A stretch of DNA of 59,804 nt from Actinoplanes palleronii (GTDB taxonomy: Bacteria > Actinomycetota > Actinomycetes > Mycobacteriales > Micromonosporaceae): the NCBI RefSeq assembly GCF_016862315.1, contig NZ_BOMS01000107.1, forward strand, positions 1-59,804, read 5' to 3'. Position numbers and translations under genes: made by a program. Below are positions 33,102 through 41,367 of the stretch, in pieces. The notes below the pieces were generated by a model. That model did no database searches. It saw only the letters and a list, made by a program, of their open reading frames with translations, and was not told where the DNA came from. The first letter of the stretch is position 1; every line of letters starts with the position of its first letter.

Positions 33102-35024
33102 ATGTTCGTGAAATTCCCGCAGGGCGCGACCGAGCGCACCGACAAGGACGCCGCCGCCGAAGTCCTCTACGACGTGGTCATCGTCGGCGCCGGCATCGCG
33201 GGGTCGATCATCGCCGCCCAGCTGAGCGAGGCGGGCAAACGGGTGCTGATCCTGGAGGCCGGGCCGGCCGAGGACCTCACCCTGCGCGGCTACGAGAGCT
33301 ACCTGGACCGGTTCTACTCCTCGACGAGCAAGGACAACCAGGCCCCGTACCCGGCGTCGCTGGCCGCGCCGATGCCCCGGGGCACCGACACCCGCCGGAT
33401 CGCTCCCGGCGCGCCGGACACGTCGGCCTACCTCGTGCAGAGCGGGCCGCTGGCCAGCGACACCACCTACACCCGGGTGCTCGGCGGCACCACCATGCAC
33501 TGGGAGGGCAAGACGCCGCGGATGCTGCCCGACGACTTCCGGATGCGCACCCTGTACGGCGAGGGCGTCGACTGGCCGCTCAGCTACGAGGACCTCGCCC
33601 CGTACTACGCCGAGGCGGAACGGGTGATCGGCGTGTCGGCCGACGTCGAGGACCAGTCGTTCCTCGGCATCACCTTCGACGAGCGCTACGTCTATCCGAT
33701 GAAGGGCCTGCCGCTGTCCTACCTCGACCGGATGGTGGCCAAGGACGTCGACGGGATGCCGGTCGAGCTCGACGGCGAGCAGACCCGGCTGCGGGTCCGG
33801 CCGTTCCCGCAGGGCCGAAACGGGATACCGAACCCGGCGTACGACGGCGGCAACGGCTTCGTCCCGCAGGGGGCGGTGAGCACCTATCAGGTCGAGGTCG
33901 GTGAGCGCTGCCAGGGCAACAACAACTGCGTGCCGATCTGCCCGGTGCAGGCCAAGTACCACGCCGGCAAGACGCTCACCGTCGCGCTGGAGAGCGGGCG
34001 GGTGGACCTGATCGCCCAGGCCGTGGCGTACCGGGTGCACGTCGACCCGGAGACCGGCCGGGTCCAGGAGATCGAGTACCGCCGCTACAAGCGACCGGAC
34101 AGCAAGGCCTTCACCACGGTACGGGCCCGGGGCCGGCTGTACGTGCTGGCCACCAACGCGGTCGAGAACCCGCGGCTGATGCTCGCGTCCGGCCTGCGCG
34201 GTTCCAGCGGCCTGATGGGGCGCAACTTCATGGACCACGCGTACCTGCTGACCTGGGGGCTGCTCCCGGAGGTGGCCGGCACGTTCCGCGGCACGAACTG
34301 CACCGGCGGCATCTCGGACCTGCGCGGCGGCCGGTTCCGGCGCAACCAGGCCGCGTTCGCCGTCGACATCCACAACGACGGCTGGGGCTGGTCGCGCGGC
34401 GCGCCGATGACCGACCTGCTGGACCTGGTCGACAACGGCGGCCGCTACGGCGAGAGCCTGCGGCAGGGTCTGGTCGACCGGGTCTCGCACCAGCTGCTGC
34501 TGGCGTTCATGGTCGAGGTGCCGGCCAGCCCGAGCAACCGGATCACCGTCGACCCGTCGTACACCGACCGGCTCGGCAACATGCGGCCGATCCTCACGTA
34601 CGCCATCCCGGACTACACCATGCGCGGTGTCGCCTACGCCCGGCAGCTCTCCAAGCGGATCTTCGCCCGGCTCGGCGCCGAGGACCACACCGACTACGAC
34701 CCGAACTTCTGGGGCTACGCCACGTACGAAGGTCAGGGTTATGAGATCCGCGGCGGCAACCACCTGGCCGGTACGCACATGATGGGCTCCGACCCGTCGA
34801 CCTCGGTCGTCGACGCCGACCAGCGCTCGTGGGACCACCAGAACCTGTTCCTGGTCGGCGGCGGCAGCTTCCCGACCGTCGGCACCTCCAACATCACCCT
34901 CACCATCGCCGCGCTCTGCCGGCGCAGCGCCCGGGCCATGCTCACCCAGCTCGACCGCGAGCAGGCGCCCGTCCAGCTGGCCACCGCGGGCGCGCCGTCT
35001 CACCGCGAGGAGGCAGGCCGGTGA
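33102..35024 (+). CDS. GMC-family FAD sugar dehydrogenase, probable 3Fe-4S large subunit
   Basis: A 640-residue flavoenzyme. The FAD fold is DVVIVGAGIAGSIIAAQL (residues 25-42); GGTTMHWEGKTPRM follows near 128; the C-terminal active-site histidine and asparagine are in NHLAGTHMMG near 555 and GTSNITLT near 595. Near residue 270 the motif CQGNNNCVPIC (C-x5-C-x3-C) matches the 3Fe-4S ligand pattern of bacterial FAD-glucose dehydrogenase alpha subunits. It should oxidise a sugar or cyclitol hydroxyl and pass electrons on, not to oxygen directly. No Tat signal is seen. The next gene overlaps its stop (GTGA) and the small subunit is two genes on. Confidence 0.88.
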   Translation: MFVKFPQGATERTDKDAAAEVLYDVVIVGAGIAGSIIAAQLSEAGKRVLILEAGPAEDLTLRGYESYLDRFYSSTSKDNQAPYPASLAAPMPRGTDTRRIAPGAPDTSAYLVQSGPLASDTTYTRVLGGTTMHWEGKTPRMLPDDFRMRTLYGEGVDWPLSYEDLAPYYAEAERVIGVSADVEDQSFLGITFDERYVYPMKGLPLSYLDRMVAKDVDGMPVELDGEQTRLRVRPFPQGRNGIPNPAYDGGNGFVPQGAVSTYQVEVGERCQGNNNCVPICPVQAKYHAGKTLTVALESGRVDLIAQAVAYRVHVDPETGRVQEIEYRRYKRPDSKAFTTVRARGRLYVLATNAVENPRLMLASGLRGSSGLMGRNFMDHAYLLTWGLLPEVAGTFRGTNCTGGISDLRGGRFRRNQAAFAVDIHNDGWGWSRGAPMTDLLDLVDNGGRYGESLRQGLVDRVSHQLLLAFMVEVPASPSNRITVDPSYTDRLGNMRPILTYAIPDYTMRGVAYARQLSKRIFARLGAEDHTDYDPNFWGYATYEGQGYEIRGGNHLAGTHMMGSDPSTSVVDADQRSWDHQNLFLVGGGSFPTVGTSNITLTIAALCRRSARAMLTQLDREQAPVQLATAGAPSHREEAGR

Positions 35025-36085
35025 CCGACCCGACCATCAACAGCCGGGATGACCTGATCAGATACCTCGACGCCGCACTGGCGCTGGAGCACGCCACGAT
35101 CCCGGTCTACCTGACCGCCTACTACTCGATCCACTCCACCACCAACTCCGACGCGGCCCACATCATCCGGGTCACCGCGGTCGAGGAGATGCTGCACCTG
35201 ACCCTGGTCGCCAACGTCATGAACGCCGTCGGCGGCAGTCCCGACCTGACCCGCCCGGGTTTCGTGCCGTCCTACCCGGCCTACCTGCCGGACGGCGAGG
35301 ACGACTTCACCGTGGACCTGCGGCCGTTCTCGCCCGAGGCGGTGGAGACGTTCTGCAAGATCGAACGCCCGCGGAAGGCGCCGGACCCGCAGGCCCGCCT
35401 GATGGCGGTCCGCCCCGAGGAGTCCCTGCTGGTGGGGAGCCCGACGGCGAGCGGTATCCGGTTCTACAGCATCGGCGAGTTCTACGAGGAAATCATGGAG
35501 GGGCTCCAGCGGCTGGCCGCGGAGGACCCGAAGCTGTTCAGCGGCGACGAGTCGCGCCAGGTCGGGCCGGAGCAGTTCTACTCCGGCGGCGGCATGATCA
35601 TCGAAGTGCACGACCTCGCGTCGGCCTGCCGGGCCCTGCAGCTCATCTCCGAGCAGGGCGAGGGGCTGGACACCGGTGTCTACGACGCCGAGGGCGAACT
35701 GGCCCACTACTACCGGTTCCGGCAACTGCAGTTCGGCCGCTACTACCAGAAGGGTGACAAGGCCGACGCGCCGTCGGGCCCGGAGCTCGACATCGACTGG
35801 GACGAGGTCTGGAAGGTCAAGGTGAGCCCGAAGCTCGCCGACTATCCGCCCGGCTCCGAACTGGCCGCCGCCGCGGCGGCGTTCAACACCGACTACGGCG
35901 CGTTCCTCACGCTGCTGACCCGGGCGTTCAACGGGGAGCCGGACCGGCTGCAGGACGCCGTCTGGTGGATGTTCCGGCTGCGCGACAGCGTCAACCGGCT
36001 GATCCGCAATCCGCTGCCCGGCAGTGACGGCCTGCACGCCGGCCCGACCTTCGAGGTGACCGGCACCGGCGGAGCGCTGTCATGA
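35021..36085 (+). CDS. Ferritin-like domain protein (VioB/RebD ferritin-like type)
   Basis: A 354-residue protein with the ferritin-like domain found in iminophenyl-pyruvate dimer synthases. Likely di-metal ligands are LEHATIPVYLTA near residue 19 and VEEMLHL near 54 (E, ExxH), then FYEEIMEGL near 155 and ELAHYYRF near 225. The C-terminal 100 residues are helical with no assignment. GTG at 35021 follows GAGGAGG and overlaps the GMC stop. Lying between the large and small dehydrogenase subunits, where other operons carry no such gene, it may act on the dehydrogenase product or as its electron or oxygen partner. The reaction is unknown. Confidence 0.8.
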   Translation: MTDPTINSRDDLIRYLDAALALEHATIPVYLTAYYSIHSTTNSDAAHIIRVTAVEEMLHLTLVANVMNAVGGSPDLTRPGFVPSYPAYLPDGEDDFTVDLRPFSPEAVETFCKIERPRKAPDPQARLMAVRPEESLLVGSPTASGIRFYSIGEFYEEIMEGLQRLAAEDPKLFSGDESRQVGPEQFYSGGGMIIEVHDLASACRALQLISEQGEGLDTGVYDAEGELAHYYRFRQLQFGRYYQKGDKADAPSGPELDIDWDEVWKVKVSPKLADYPPGSELAAAAAAFNTDYGAFLTLLTRAFNGEPDRLQDAVWWMFRLRDSVNRLIRNPLPGSDGLHAGPTFEVTGTGGALS

Positions 36086-36576
36086 CCGCGCCCTCGCTCG
36101 ACGACTTCGTCGCCCTCTCGGTCGACCTCACCGCGTTCGGCGAGACCGATCTGCTCGGCACCGGGCTGGGCAGCCCGTACCTGGCCAAGCTGCGCGGCGC
36201 GTGCGGCGACGCCGTGGTCACCGCGCTGTTCGCCGCGCACCAGGCGGCCCGGGCCGAGTCCGCCGGCGACCCGGACGGCTTCGACCGCGCCCTGCGGTAC
36301 CGGATCTTCAGCGACGACTGCCTGGGCCCGGTGGCCCGCAACGTGATCAAGCTCTGGTACGCCGGGACCTGGTACGGCCTGCCCCCGGAGTGGACCGACA
36401 GCTACGGGGCGCAGAGCGCGGCACAGACCTCCACCGTCACCGCCGCCTCGTACCAGGAGGGGTTGTTGTGGCGGGCCATCGGGGCGAACCCGCCCGGCGC
36501 GAAGGCACCCGGCTTCGGGTCCTGGGCCGAGCCGCCCCGCATCGACGACCGCTACCTGAAAGGCGCGAGAAGATGA
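36082..36576 (+). CDS. FAD sugar dehydrogenase small subunit-like protein (FAD-SLDH type)
   Basis: A 164-residue protein resembling small subunits of membrane sugar dehydrogenases (sorbitol, fructose, glucose). The pattern is FVALSVDLTAFGETDLLGTG at the N-terminus, VIKLWYAGTWYG near residue 90, SYQEGLLWRAIG near 130, then FGSWAEPP. Known members carry a Tat signal and ferry the large subunit out of the cell; this one starts directly with the domain and should keep the complex in the cytoplasm. It overlaps the ferritin-like gene by four bases and the IolE-like gene by four. No cytochrome c subunit is encoded nearby. Confidence 0.72.
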   Translation: MTAPSLDDFVALSVDLTAFGETDLLGTGLGSPYLAKLRGACGDAVVTALFAAHQAARAESAGDPDGFDRALRYRIFSDDCLGPVARNVIKLWYAGTWYGLPPEWTDSYGAQSAAQTSTVTAASYQEGLLWRAIGANPPGAKAPGFGSWAEPPRIDDRYLKGARR

Positions 36577-37487
36577 CTGACCTGGCCGGCCGGCTCGGCC
36601 CGGACCGGGTGCGGCTGGGCGTCTGCTGCACCCTGTGGTGGAACGACGACTTCCCGACCATCGACGCCGGCATCCCGTTCGGTCAGGCGGTCAGCGAGAT
36701 GGCGCTGGCCGGCTTCCAGGGCTGCAGCATCGGGCACAAGTACCCGTCCGATCCGGCCGAGCTCAAGGCCGCCCTCGACCTGCGCGGGCTGCGCGTCTCC
36801 GAACCGTGGACGAGCACCTACTTCACGATCGGCAAGATGTACCAGAAGACGGTCGACAGCTTCGAGCAGACCCTGGCGACGATCAAGGCGCTGGGTGGCG
36901 ACGAGCTGGTGGTGGCCGAGTTCGGCGCCTCGTCGCACCTGCTGCCGGTCGACGTGTTCGCCAACCGCCCGGTGTTCAGCAACGCCCAGTGGGACGCCCT
37001 CACAGCGGGCCTGGACACCCTCGGCAAGATCGCCAACTCGGCCGGGATGAAGCTCAGCTACCACCATCACATGGGCACCGGCGTGATGACCCGCGACGAC
37101 ATCGACCGGCTGATGGCCTCGACCGATCCGGATCTGGTCTTCCTGCTGCTCGACACCGGCCACGCCGCATTCGCCGGCGACGATCCGCTGGAACTGGCCC
37201 GCGCGTATGCGCACCGGATCGGCCACGTGCACATGAAGAGCGTCCGGCCCGAGGTGGTCAGCCAGGTCCGGGAGCAGGGCCTGTCCTTCCAGCAGGGTGT
37301 CGAGCTCGGGGTGTTCACCGTGCCCGGCGACGGCGCGATCGACTTCCGGCCCATCTTCGAGGTGCTGGCCGACGCCGACTACCGCGGCTGGCTGGTCGTG
37401 GAGGCCGAGCAGGACCCGAACAAGGCAAACCCGCTGGCGTACGCCATGAAGGCCCGCGCCTACCTCGCCGATGTCCTGGGGTGGTGA
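36573..37487 (+). CDS. iolE: Myo-inosose-2 dehydratase (IolE-like)
   Basis: A 304-residue TIM-barrel enzyme that matches IolE along its whole length: WNDDFPTIDAGIPF, SEMALAGFQGC, GHKYPSDP, KLSYHHHMGTGV, LLLDTGHAAFAGDDPL, HVHMKSVRPEV, FTVPGDGAIDF and VEAEQDPNKANPL. IolE dehydrates 2-keto-myo-inositol to a trihydroxycyclohexanedione. The other iol genes (iolG, B, C, J, A) are absent here, and an FAD dehydrogenase is present where the NAD-dependent IolG would be expected. The family match is strong; the true substrate could be another keto-cyclitol or keto-sugar. Confidence 0.85.
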   Translation: MTDLAGRLGPDRVRLGVCCTLWWNDDFPTIDAGIPFGQAVSEMALAGFQGCSIGHKYPSDPAELKAALDLRGLRVSEPWTSTYFTIGKMYQKTVDSFEQTLATIKALGGDELVVAEFGASSHLLPVDVFANRPVFSNAQWDALTAGLDTLGKIANSAGMKLSYHHHMGTGVMTRDDIDRLMASTDPDLVFLLLDTGHAAFAGDDPLELARAYAHRIGHVHMKSVRPEVVSQVREQGLSFQQGVELGVFTVPGDGAIDFRPIFEVLADADYRGWLVVEAEQDPNKANPLAYAMKARAYLADVLGW

Positions 37488-37489
37488 CC

Positions 37490-38509
37490 ATGCCCAAGAT
37501 CTACTTCAGCTTCTTCATGTTCACCGCCGATCTGCGCCCGGACGACGCCGACTACACCCGGACCCTGATCGGGCACCTCACGGCGCTGACCGAGATCGGC
37601 TACGACGGCTTCGACGTGCACATCGCGCCGCCACCGGCCGGCGCCGACCCGCACCTCGAGCTCAACAGCTACGTCCACCTGCGCAAGGCGCTCGACGAGG
37701 CCGGGTTGCAGGACACGAAGTTCACCACCAATGTCGGCACCACCCGGACCTTCGACATCACCTCACCGTACGAGGAGCAGCGCCGGCAGGCCCTGGCGTA
37801 CCTCAAGTCCCGGGTCGACATCACCCGGGTGCTGGGCGGCGAATCGATCATGTCGGGGCCGTTCCTCTACCCGTACGGCGTCTTCCCGCTCACCGACCTC
37901 GGCGAGCAGATCTGGAGCGACGACCTGCAGGAGTGGATGACACCCCGCTACGAGGCGGCCCGCCCGGTCTTCCAGGAGCTGGCCGAGTACGCCTCCCGCA
38001 AACAGGTCCGGCTCGCGATCGAACCGGTGAAGAGCTGGGAGACCCCGCCGCCGAACATGGTCTCCGAGGTGCTGGACTTCCTCGACACGGTCGAGGACGC
38101 CCCGGGCAGCCTGCCCGGCGGCGTCACCGTCGACACCGCCCAGGTGCTGATGGAGAGCCAGGGTCCCGAGGTGTTCAAACGCAACGTGGCCCGCGCGACC
38201 CGGCAGAACCGGCTGTTCTACGTGCACATCTCCGCACCCGACCGGGGCGCGGTGCGGGACAGCTGGATCCCGTGGGAGCTGATGCTGGGCGAGCTCGCCC
38301 CGGTCTACCACGGCCCGTACCTGATCGAGGTGTTCAACGCGGTCCCGCCGTTCGTCAGCTCGATGCGGATGGCGCGCCGGCGCTTCTGGCGCCCCGGCGA
38401 GGACACCCCCGAGCCGCACCGCCCCAGCGCCTACGACGTCGCGCGCGACGCGCTGGCCACGTTCCGGGAGCACCTCGCCGCCGTCCCGGCCGGCACCGGA
38501 GGTTCCTGA
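37490..38509 (+). CDS. Sugar phosphate isomerase/epimerase (TIM barrel)
   Basis: A 339-residue AP-endonuclease-2-type barrel like IolI and tagatose 3-epimerase. Metal-ligand positions of the family are visible in LAIEPVKSWE near residue 180, TVDTAQVL near 213, FYVHISAPDRG near 245 and LIEVFNAV near 280. The substrate is usually a free keto-sugar or keto-cyclitol. It starts two bases after the IolE-like gene and overlaps the MBL gene by one base. It may isomerise the product of the dehydrogenase or dehydratase. Confidence 0.82.
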   Translation: MPKIYFSFFMFTADLRPDDADYTRTLIGHLTALTEIGYDGFDVHIAPPPAGADPHLELNSYVHLRKALDEAGLQDTKFTTNVGTTRTFDITSPYEEQRRQALAYLKSRVDITRVLGGESIMSGPFLYPYGVFPLTDLGEQIWSDDLQEWMTPRYEAARPVFQELAEYASRKQVRLAIEPVKSWETPPPNMVSEVLDFLDTVEDAPGSLPGGVTVDTAQVLMESQGPEVFKRNVARATRQNRLFYVHISAPDRGAVRDSWIPWELMLGELAPVYHGPYLIEVFNAVPPFVSSMRMARRRFWRPGEDTPEPHRPSAYDVARDALATFREHLAAVPAGTGGS

Positions 38510-39336
38510 TGCCCGCCCCGCTACCGGAACCCGTCGTGATGGTGGTCCGCGAGGCCGGCGACGTGCGCATCCACACGTTCGTCGCGGCGTTCACCGGCGG
38601 CAACATCGCCAACGCCACCCACATCGTCGAGAGCCGCACCCGGCTCGTCCTGGTCGACGCGCAGTTCCTCGCCCCGTACGCGACGAAGTTCCGCGCCTAC
38701 GCGGACAGCCTCGGCAAGCCGATCGACCGGGTGTACCTCTCGCACCGCCACCCCGACCACTGGTTCGGGCTGGGCACCGCGTTCACCGACGTCGCCGTGC
38801 ACGCGCTGCCCGAGACCATCGACTTCGTCCGGGAGCACGGCGAGGACTCCCGCAAGGACCACGGGAAGCTCGGTGATCTCGCCCCGGCCCGGATCGTCGT
38901 CCCGCAGCACGCCGTGGCGCCGGGCGAGGACGTCATCGACGGGGTCCGCTACCAGTTCGACCGGGTCACCGAGACCGAGATCGACGTCGCGCTCACCATC
39001 CGGCTCCCGGAATCGGGGGTGTACTTCGTCCAGGACCTGGTCTACAGCGGGACGCACCTGTACCTGACGAAGAACATCGACACGTGGATCCGGGTGCTGA
39101 GCGGGATGCTGCTCGCCGACTACGACCTGTTCATGCCGGGTCACGGCCTGCCGGCGGACAAGAACGAGGTCGCCCGCAACATCGAGTACCTCGCCGCGGC
39201 CGGGCAGGCCATCGCCGACGGGGTGACCGGCAAGTCCTTCCAGGACTACCTGATCCAGCGCTACCCCGAACGCCGGTGCCCGGGCATCTTCGACATCTAC
39301 CTGCCCCGGCTGTTCGACGGCGCGGGGGACTACTGA
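38509..39336 (+). CDS. MBL-fold metallohydrolase
   Basis: A 275-residue metallo-beta-lactamase-fold protein. The zinc motif is SHRHPDHWFG near residue 78 and a later ligand lies in FMPGHGLPAD near 208. Members of this clade hydrolyse thioesters, lactones and similar bonds. In this operon ring opening of a lactone or a diketone hydrate would fit (inference). The ATG overlaps the preceding stop (TGATG). The ThDP gene follows after 41 bases. Confidence 0.82.
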   Translation: MPAPLPEPVVMVVREAGDVRIHTFVAAFTGGNIANATHIVESRTRLVLVDAQFLAPYATKFRAYADSLGKPIDRVYLSHRHPDHWFGLGTAFTDVAVHALPETIDFVREHGEDSRKDHGKLGDLAPARIVVPQHAVAPGEDVIDGVRYQFDRVTETEIDVALTIRLPESGVYFVQDLVYSGTHLYLTKNIDTWIRVLSGMLLADYDLFMPGHGLPADKNEVARNIEYLAAAGQAIADGVTGKSFQDYLIQRYPERRCPGIFDIYLPRLFDGAGDY

Positions 39337-39377
39337 ACGTCACGTCACTGGCGAACGAGCACGGAGGGCAGCCAACC

Positions 39378-41036
39378 ATGAACACCGACTACACGGTCGG
39401 CCGGTACCTGGTCGATCGGCTACGCGAGCTGGGACTGGGACACCTGTTCTCGATCGCCGGCGACTACTCCATCGAATGGGTCAACCGGTACGTCCAGCAG
39501 AGCCAGATCGAGGTCATCGAAGAGGTCAACGAGCTGAACGCCGGTTTCGCGGCCGACGGCTACGCCCGGATCCGCGGCATCGGCGCCCTGTGCGTCACCT
39601 ACTCCGCGGGCGCGCTGTCCGCGGTGAACGCGATCGCGGGCGCCTTCGTCGAGAAGGTGCCCGTCGTCCTGATCAACGGCACGCCGAGCATCAAGCGCAC
39701 GCTCGCGTTCGAGCAGACCGGCTTCAGCTCGCACCACTTCATCAGCGGGCGCGAGACCGACCTGCAGACCTTCGAGCACCTGACCGTCGCGGCGGTCCGG
39801 GTCGACAACCCGGACCTCGCACCGATGATCATCGACTATGCGCTGACCCAGTGCATCAGCGAGAAGCGGCCGGTCTACATCGAGCTGCTCGAGGACATGG
39901 TCGACCTGAGCTGCCAGCCGCCGCAGGGCACCCTGCGGCCGGCCCGGATCATGTCCGATCCGGCCAACCTGGAGCAGTCCGTCGAGCAGATCAACCGCAA
40001 GCTGGAGAGTGCGAGCAAGCCGCTGATCTGGGTCGGGGTGGAGGTCGACCGCCTCGGCCTGCACGAGAAGACGTCCACCCTGCTGCACCAGCTGAACATC
40101 CCGTACGTCTCGGAGCTGCTCAGCAAGGCGGTCCTGGACGAGGACGACACCCTGTTCGCCGGGGTGTTCGACGGGCAGGCGTCCTCGGCGGCGGTCAAGG
40201 ACCTGGCCGAGGACGCCGACTTCATCCTGGCCCTGGGTGTCTGGCTGACCGACCTCAACACCCTGGGCTGGGAAACCGACTACACCAAGACCGCCTTCGT
40301 CTCGCTGGACACCGTCAAGTACGGCACCTACTTCAGCCCGCAGGTCTCGCTGGAGCACCTGATCGACGGGCTGCTGGCCGGCAAGGTCAGCCGGGACAAC
40401 CTGAAGTGGCCGCAGGTGCAGGCGCACGGCGTGGCGCCGGTCGCCGCGTCCGACACCGCGATCACCTATCAGGGGTTCTACGACTTCATTCCGCAGTACG
40501 TCGACGAGTACACCATCGTGGGCAGCGACGCCAGCCTGAACTACTTCGGCAGCCTGCTGCTCAAGGTGCCCAGCGCGGGCGGGTTCATCGCCCAGTCGTC
40601 GTACTCGGCGATCGGCTACATCGGACCGGCCGCGACCGGCATCTGCCTGGCCAACAACGACGACAAGCGGGTGATGGTCTTCTCCGGGGACGGCGGGTTC
40701 CAGATGAGCGCGCAATGCCTGTCCACGCAGACCCGCTTCGGCCTCAACCCGATCATCTTCGTGATCAACAACGGGGTCTACGGCGTGGAGCAGTGGCTGG
40801 CCGACGCGTCGGTCTTCGCCAGCAACCGGTCGTTCTACAAGTCGTGCATCCTGCACCCGTGGAACTACAGCAAGCTGGCGGAGGTCTTCGGCTGCCAGGG
40901 CTGGAAGGTCGGCACGTACGGGGAGCTGCGCACCGCGATGACCGGCGCCCTGGCCAACTCGAGCAGTCCCTCGATCATCGAGGTCGTGATCGCCAACAAG
41001 TCGATCCCCACCAACGCCGAATGGAAACGCGACTAG
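39378..41036 (+). CDS. ThDP-dependent 2-keto acid decarboxylase-like enzyme
   Basis: A 552-residue enzyme of the pyruvate/indolepyruvate decarboxylase type. The N-terminus (TVGRYLVDRLRELGLGHLF) and the cofactor-activating glutamate in NELNAGFAADGYAR near residue 52 are typical. A double histidine (SSHHFISG) lies near 115, and the ThDP motif runs from FSGDGGFQM near 437 to VINNGVYG near 462. It is not IolD-like in sequence, although it occupies the place of the ThDP step of inositol breakdown. It probably decarboxylates or cleaves an alpha-keto intermediate. GGAGGGCAG upstream supports the ATG at 39378. Confidence 0.85.
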   Translation: MNTDYTVGRYLVDRLRELGLGHLFSIAGDYSIEWVNRYVQQSQIEVIEEVNELNAGFAADGYARIRGIGALCVTYSAGALSAVNAIAGAFVEKVPVVLINGTPSIKRTLAFEQTGFSSHHFISGRETDLQTFEHLTVAAVRVDNPDLAPMIIDYALTQCISEKRPVYIELLEDMVDLSCQPPQGTLRPARIMSDPANLEQSVEQINRKLESASKPLIWVGVEVDRLGLHEKTSTLLHQLNIPYVSELLSKAVLDEDDTLFAGVFDGQASSAAVKDLAEDADFILALGVWLTDLNTLGWETDYTKTAFVSLDTVKYGTYFSPQVSLEHLIDGLLAGKVSRDNLKWPQVQAHGVAPVAASDTAITYQGFYDFIPQYVDEYTIVGSDASLNYFGSLLLKVPSAGGFIAQSSYSAIGYIGPAATGICLANNDDKRVMVFSGDGGFQMSAQCLSTQTRFGLNPIIFVINNGVYGVEQWLADASVFASNRSFYKSCILHPWNYSKLAEVFGCQGWKVGTYGELRTAMTGALANSSSPSIIEVVIANKSIPTNAEWKRD

Positions 41037-41050
41037 AAAGGTCCAGGACC

Positions 41051-41359
41051 ATGCCCACGAAGATCACCGTCATCTACGACAACCCCAAGGACCCGGAGGC
41101 GTTCGAGGCCGACCACCACGAGCAGGTGACCCTGGCGAGGAAACTGCCCGGGATCCGGCGGGTGGAGAGCGCGAAGGTGTGGCCCAAGGAGGACGGCAGC
41201 CCCACCCCGGCCTACCGCCTGCTCGACCTGTACTTCGCCGACTACGACACGGCCAGCACGGCGGTGACCACCCCGCAGGCGGCGACGTTCGTCGCCAAGG
41301 TCTTCGAGCTGGCCACCGGCGGGGTCCGCATCGTCTTCGCCGAGGTCGAGGACGCCTGA
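41051..41359 (+). CDS. EthD-like small protein
   Basis: A 102-residue ferredoxin-like fold protein of the EthD family (ITVIYDNPKDPEAFEADHHE at the N-terminus, then RRVESAKVW and YFADYDTASTA). These proteins often form dimeric barrels that bind or cyclise pathway intermediates. It is the last gene of the operon, 14 bases after the ThDP enzyme. No specific reaction can be assigned. Confidence 0.72.
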   Translation: MPTKITVIYDNPKDPEAFEADHHEQVTLARKLPGIRRVESAKVWPKEDGSPTPAYRLLDLYFADYDTASTAVTTPQAATFVAKVFELATGGVRIVFAEVEDA

Positions 41360-41367
41360 GCCGCGGG

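Noticed and set aside
39378..41036. IolD (trihydroxycyclohexanedione hydrolase) identity for the ThDP enzyme
   Set aside because: The N-terminus, NELNAGFAADGYAR and double-histidine region match pyruvate/indolepyruvate decarboxylases, not IolD, although the operon position is suggestive.
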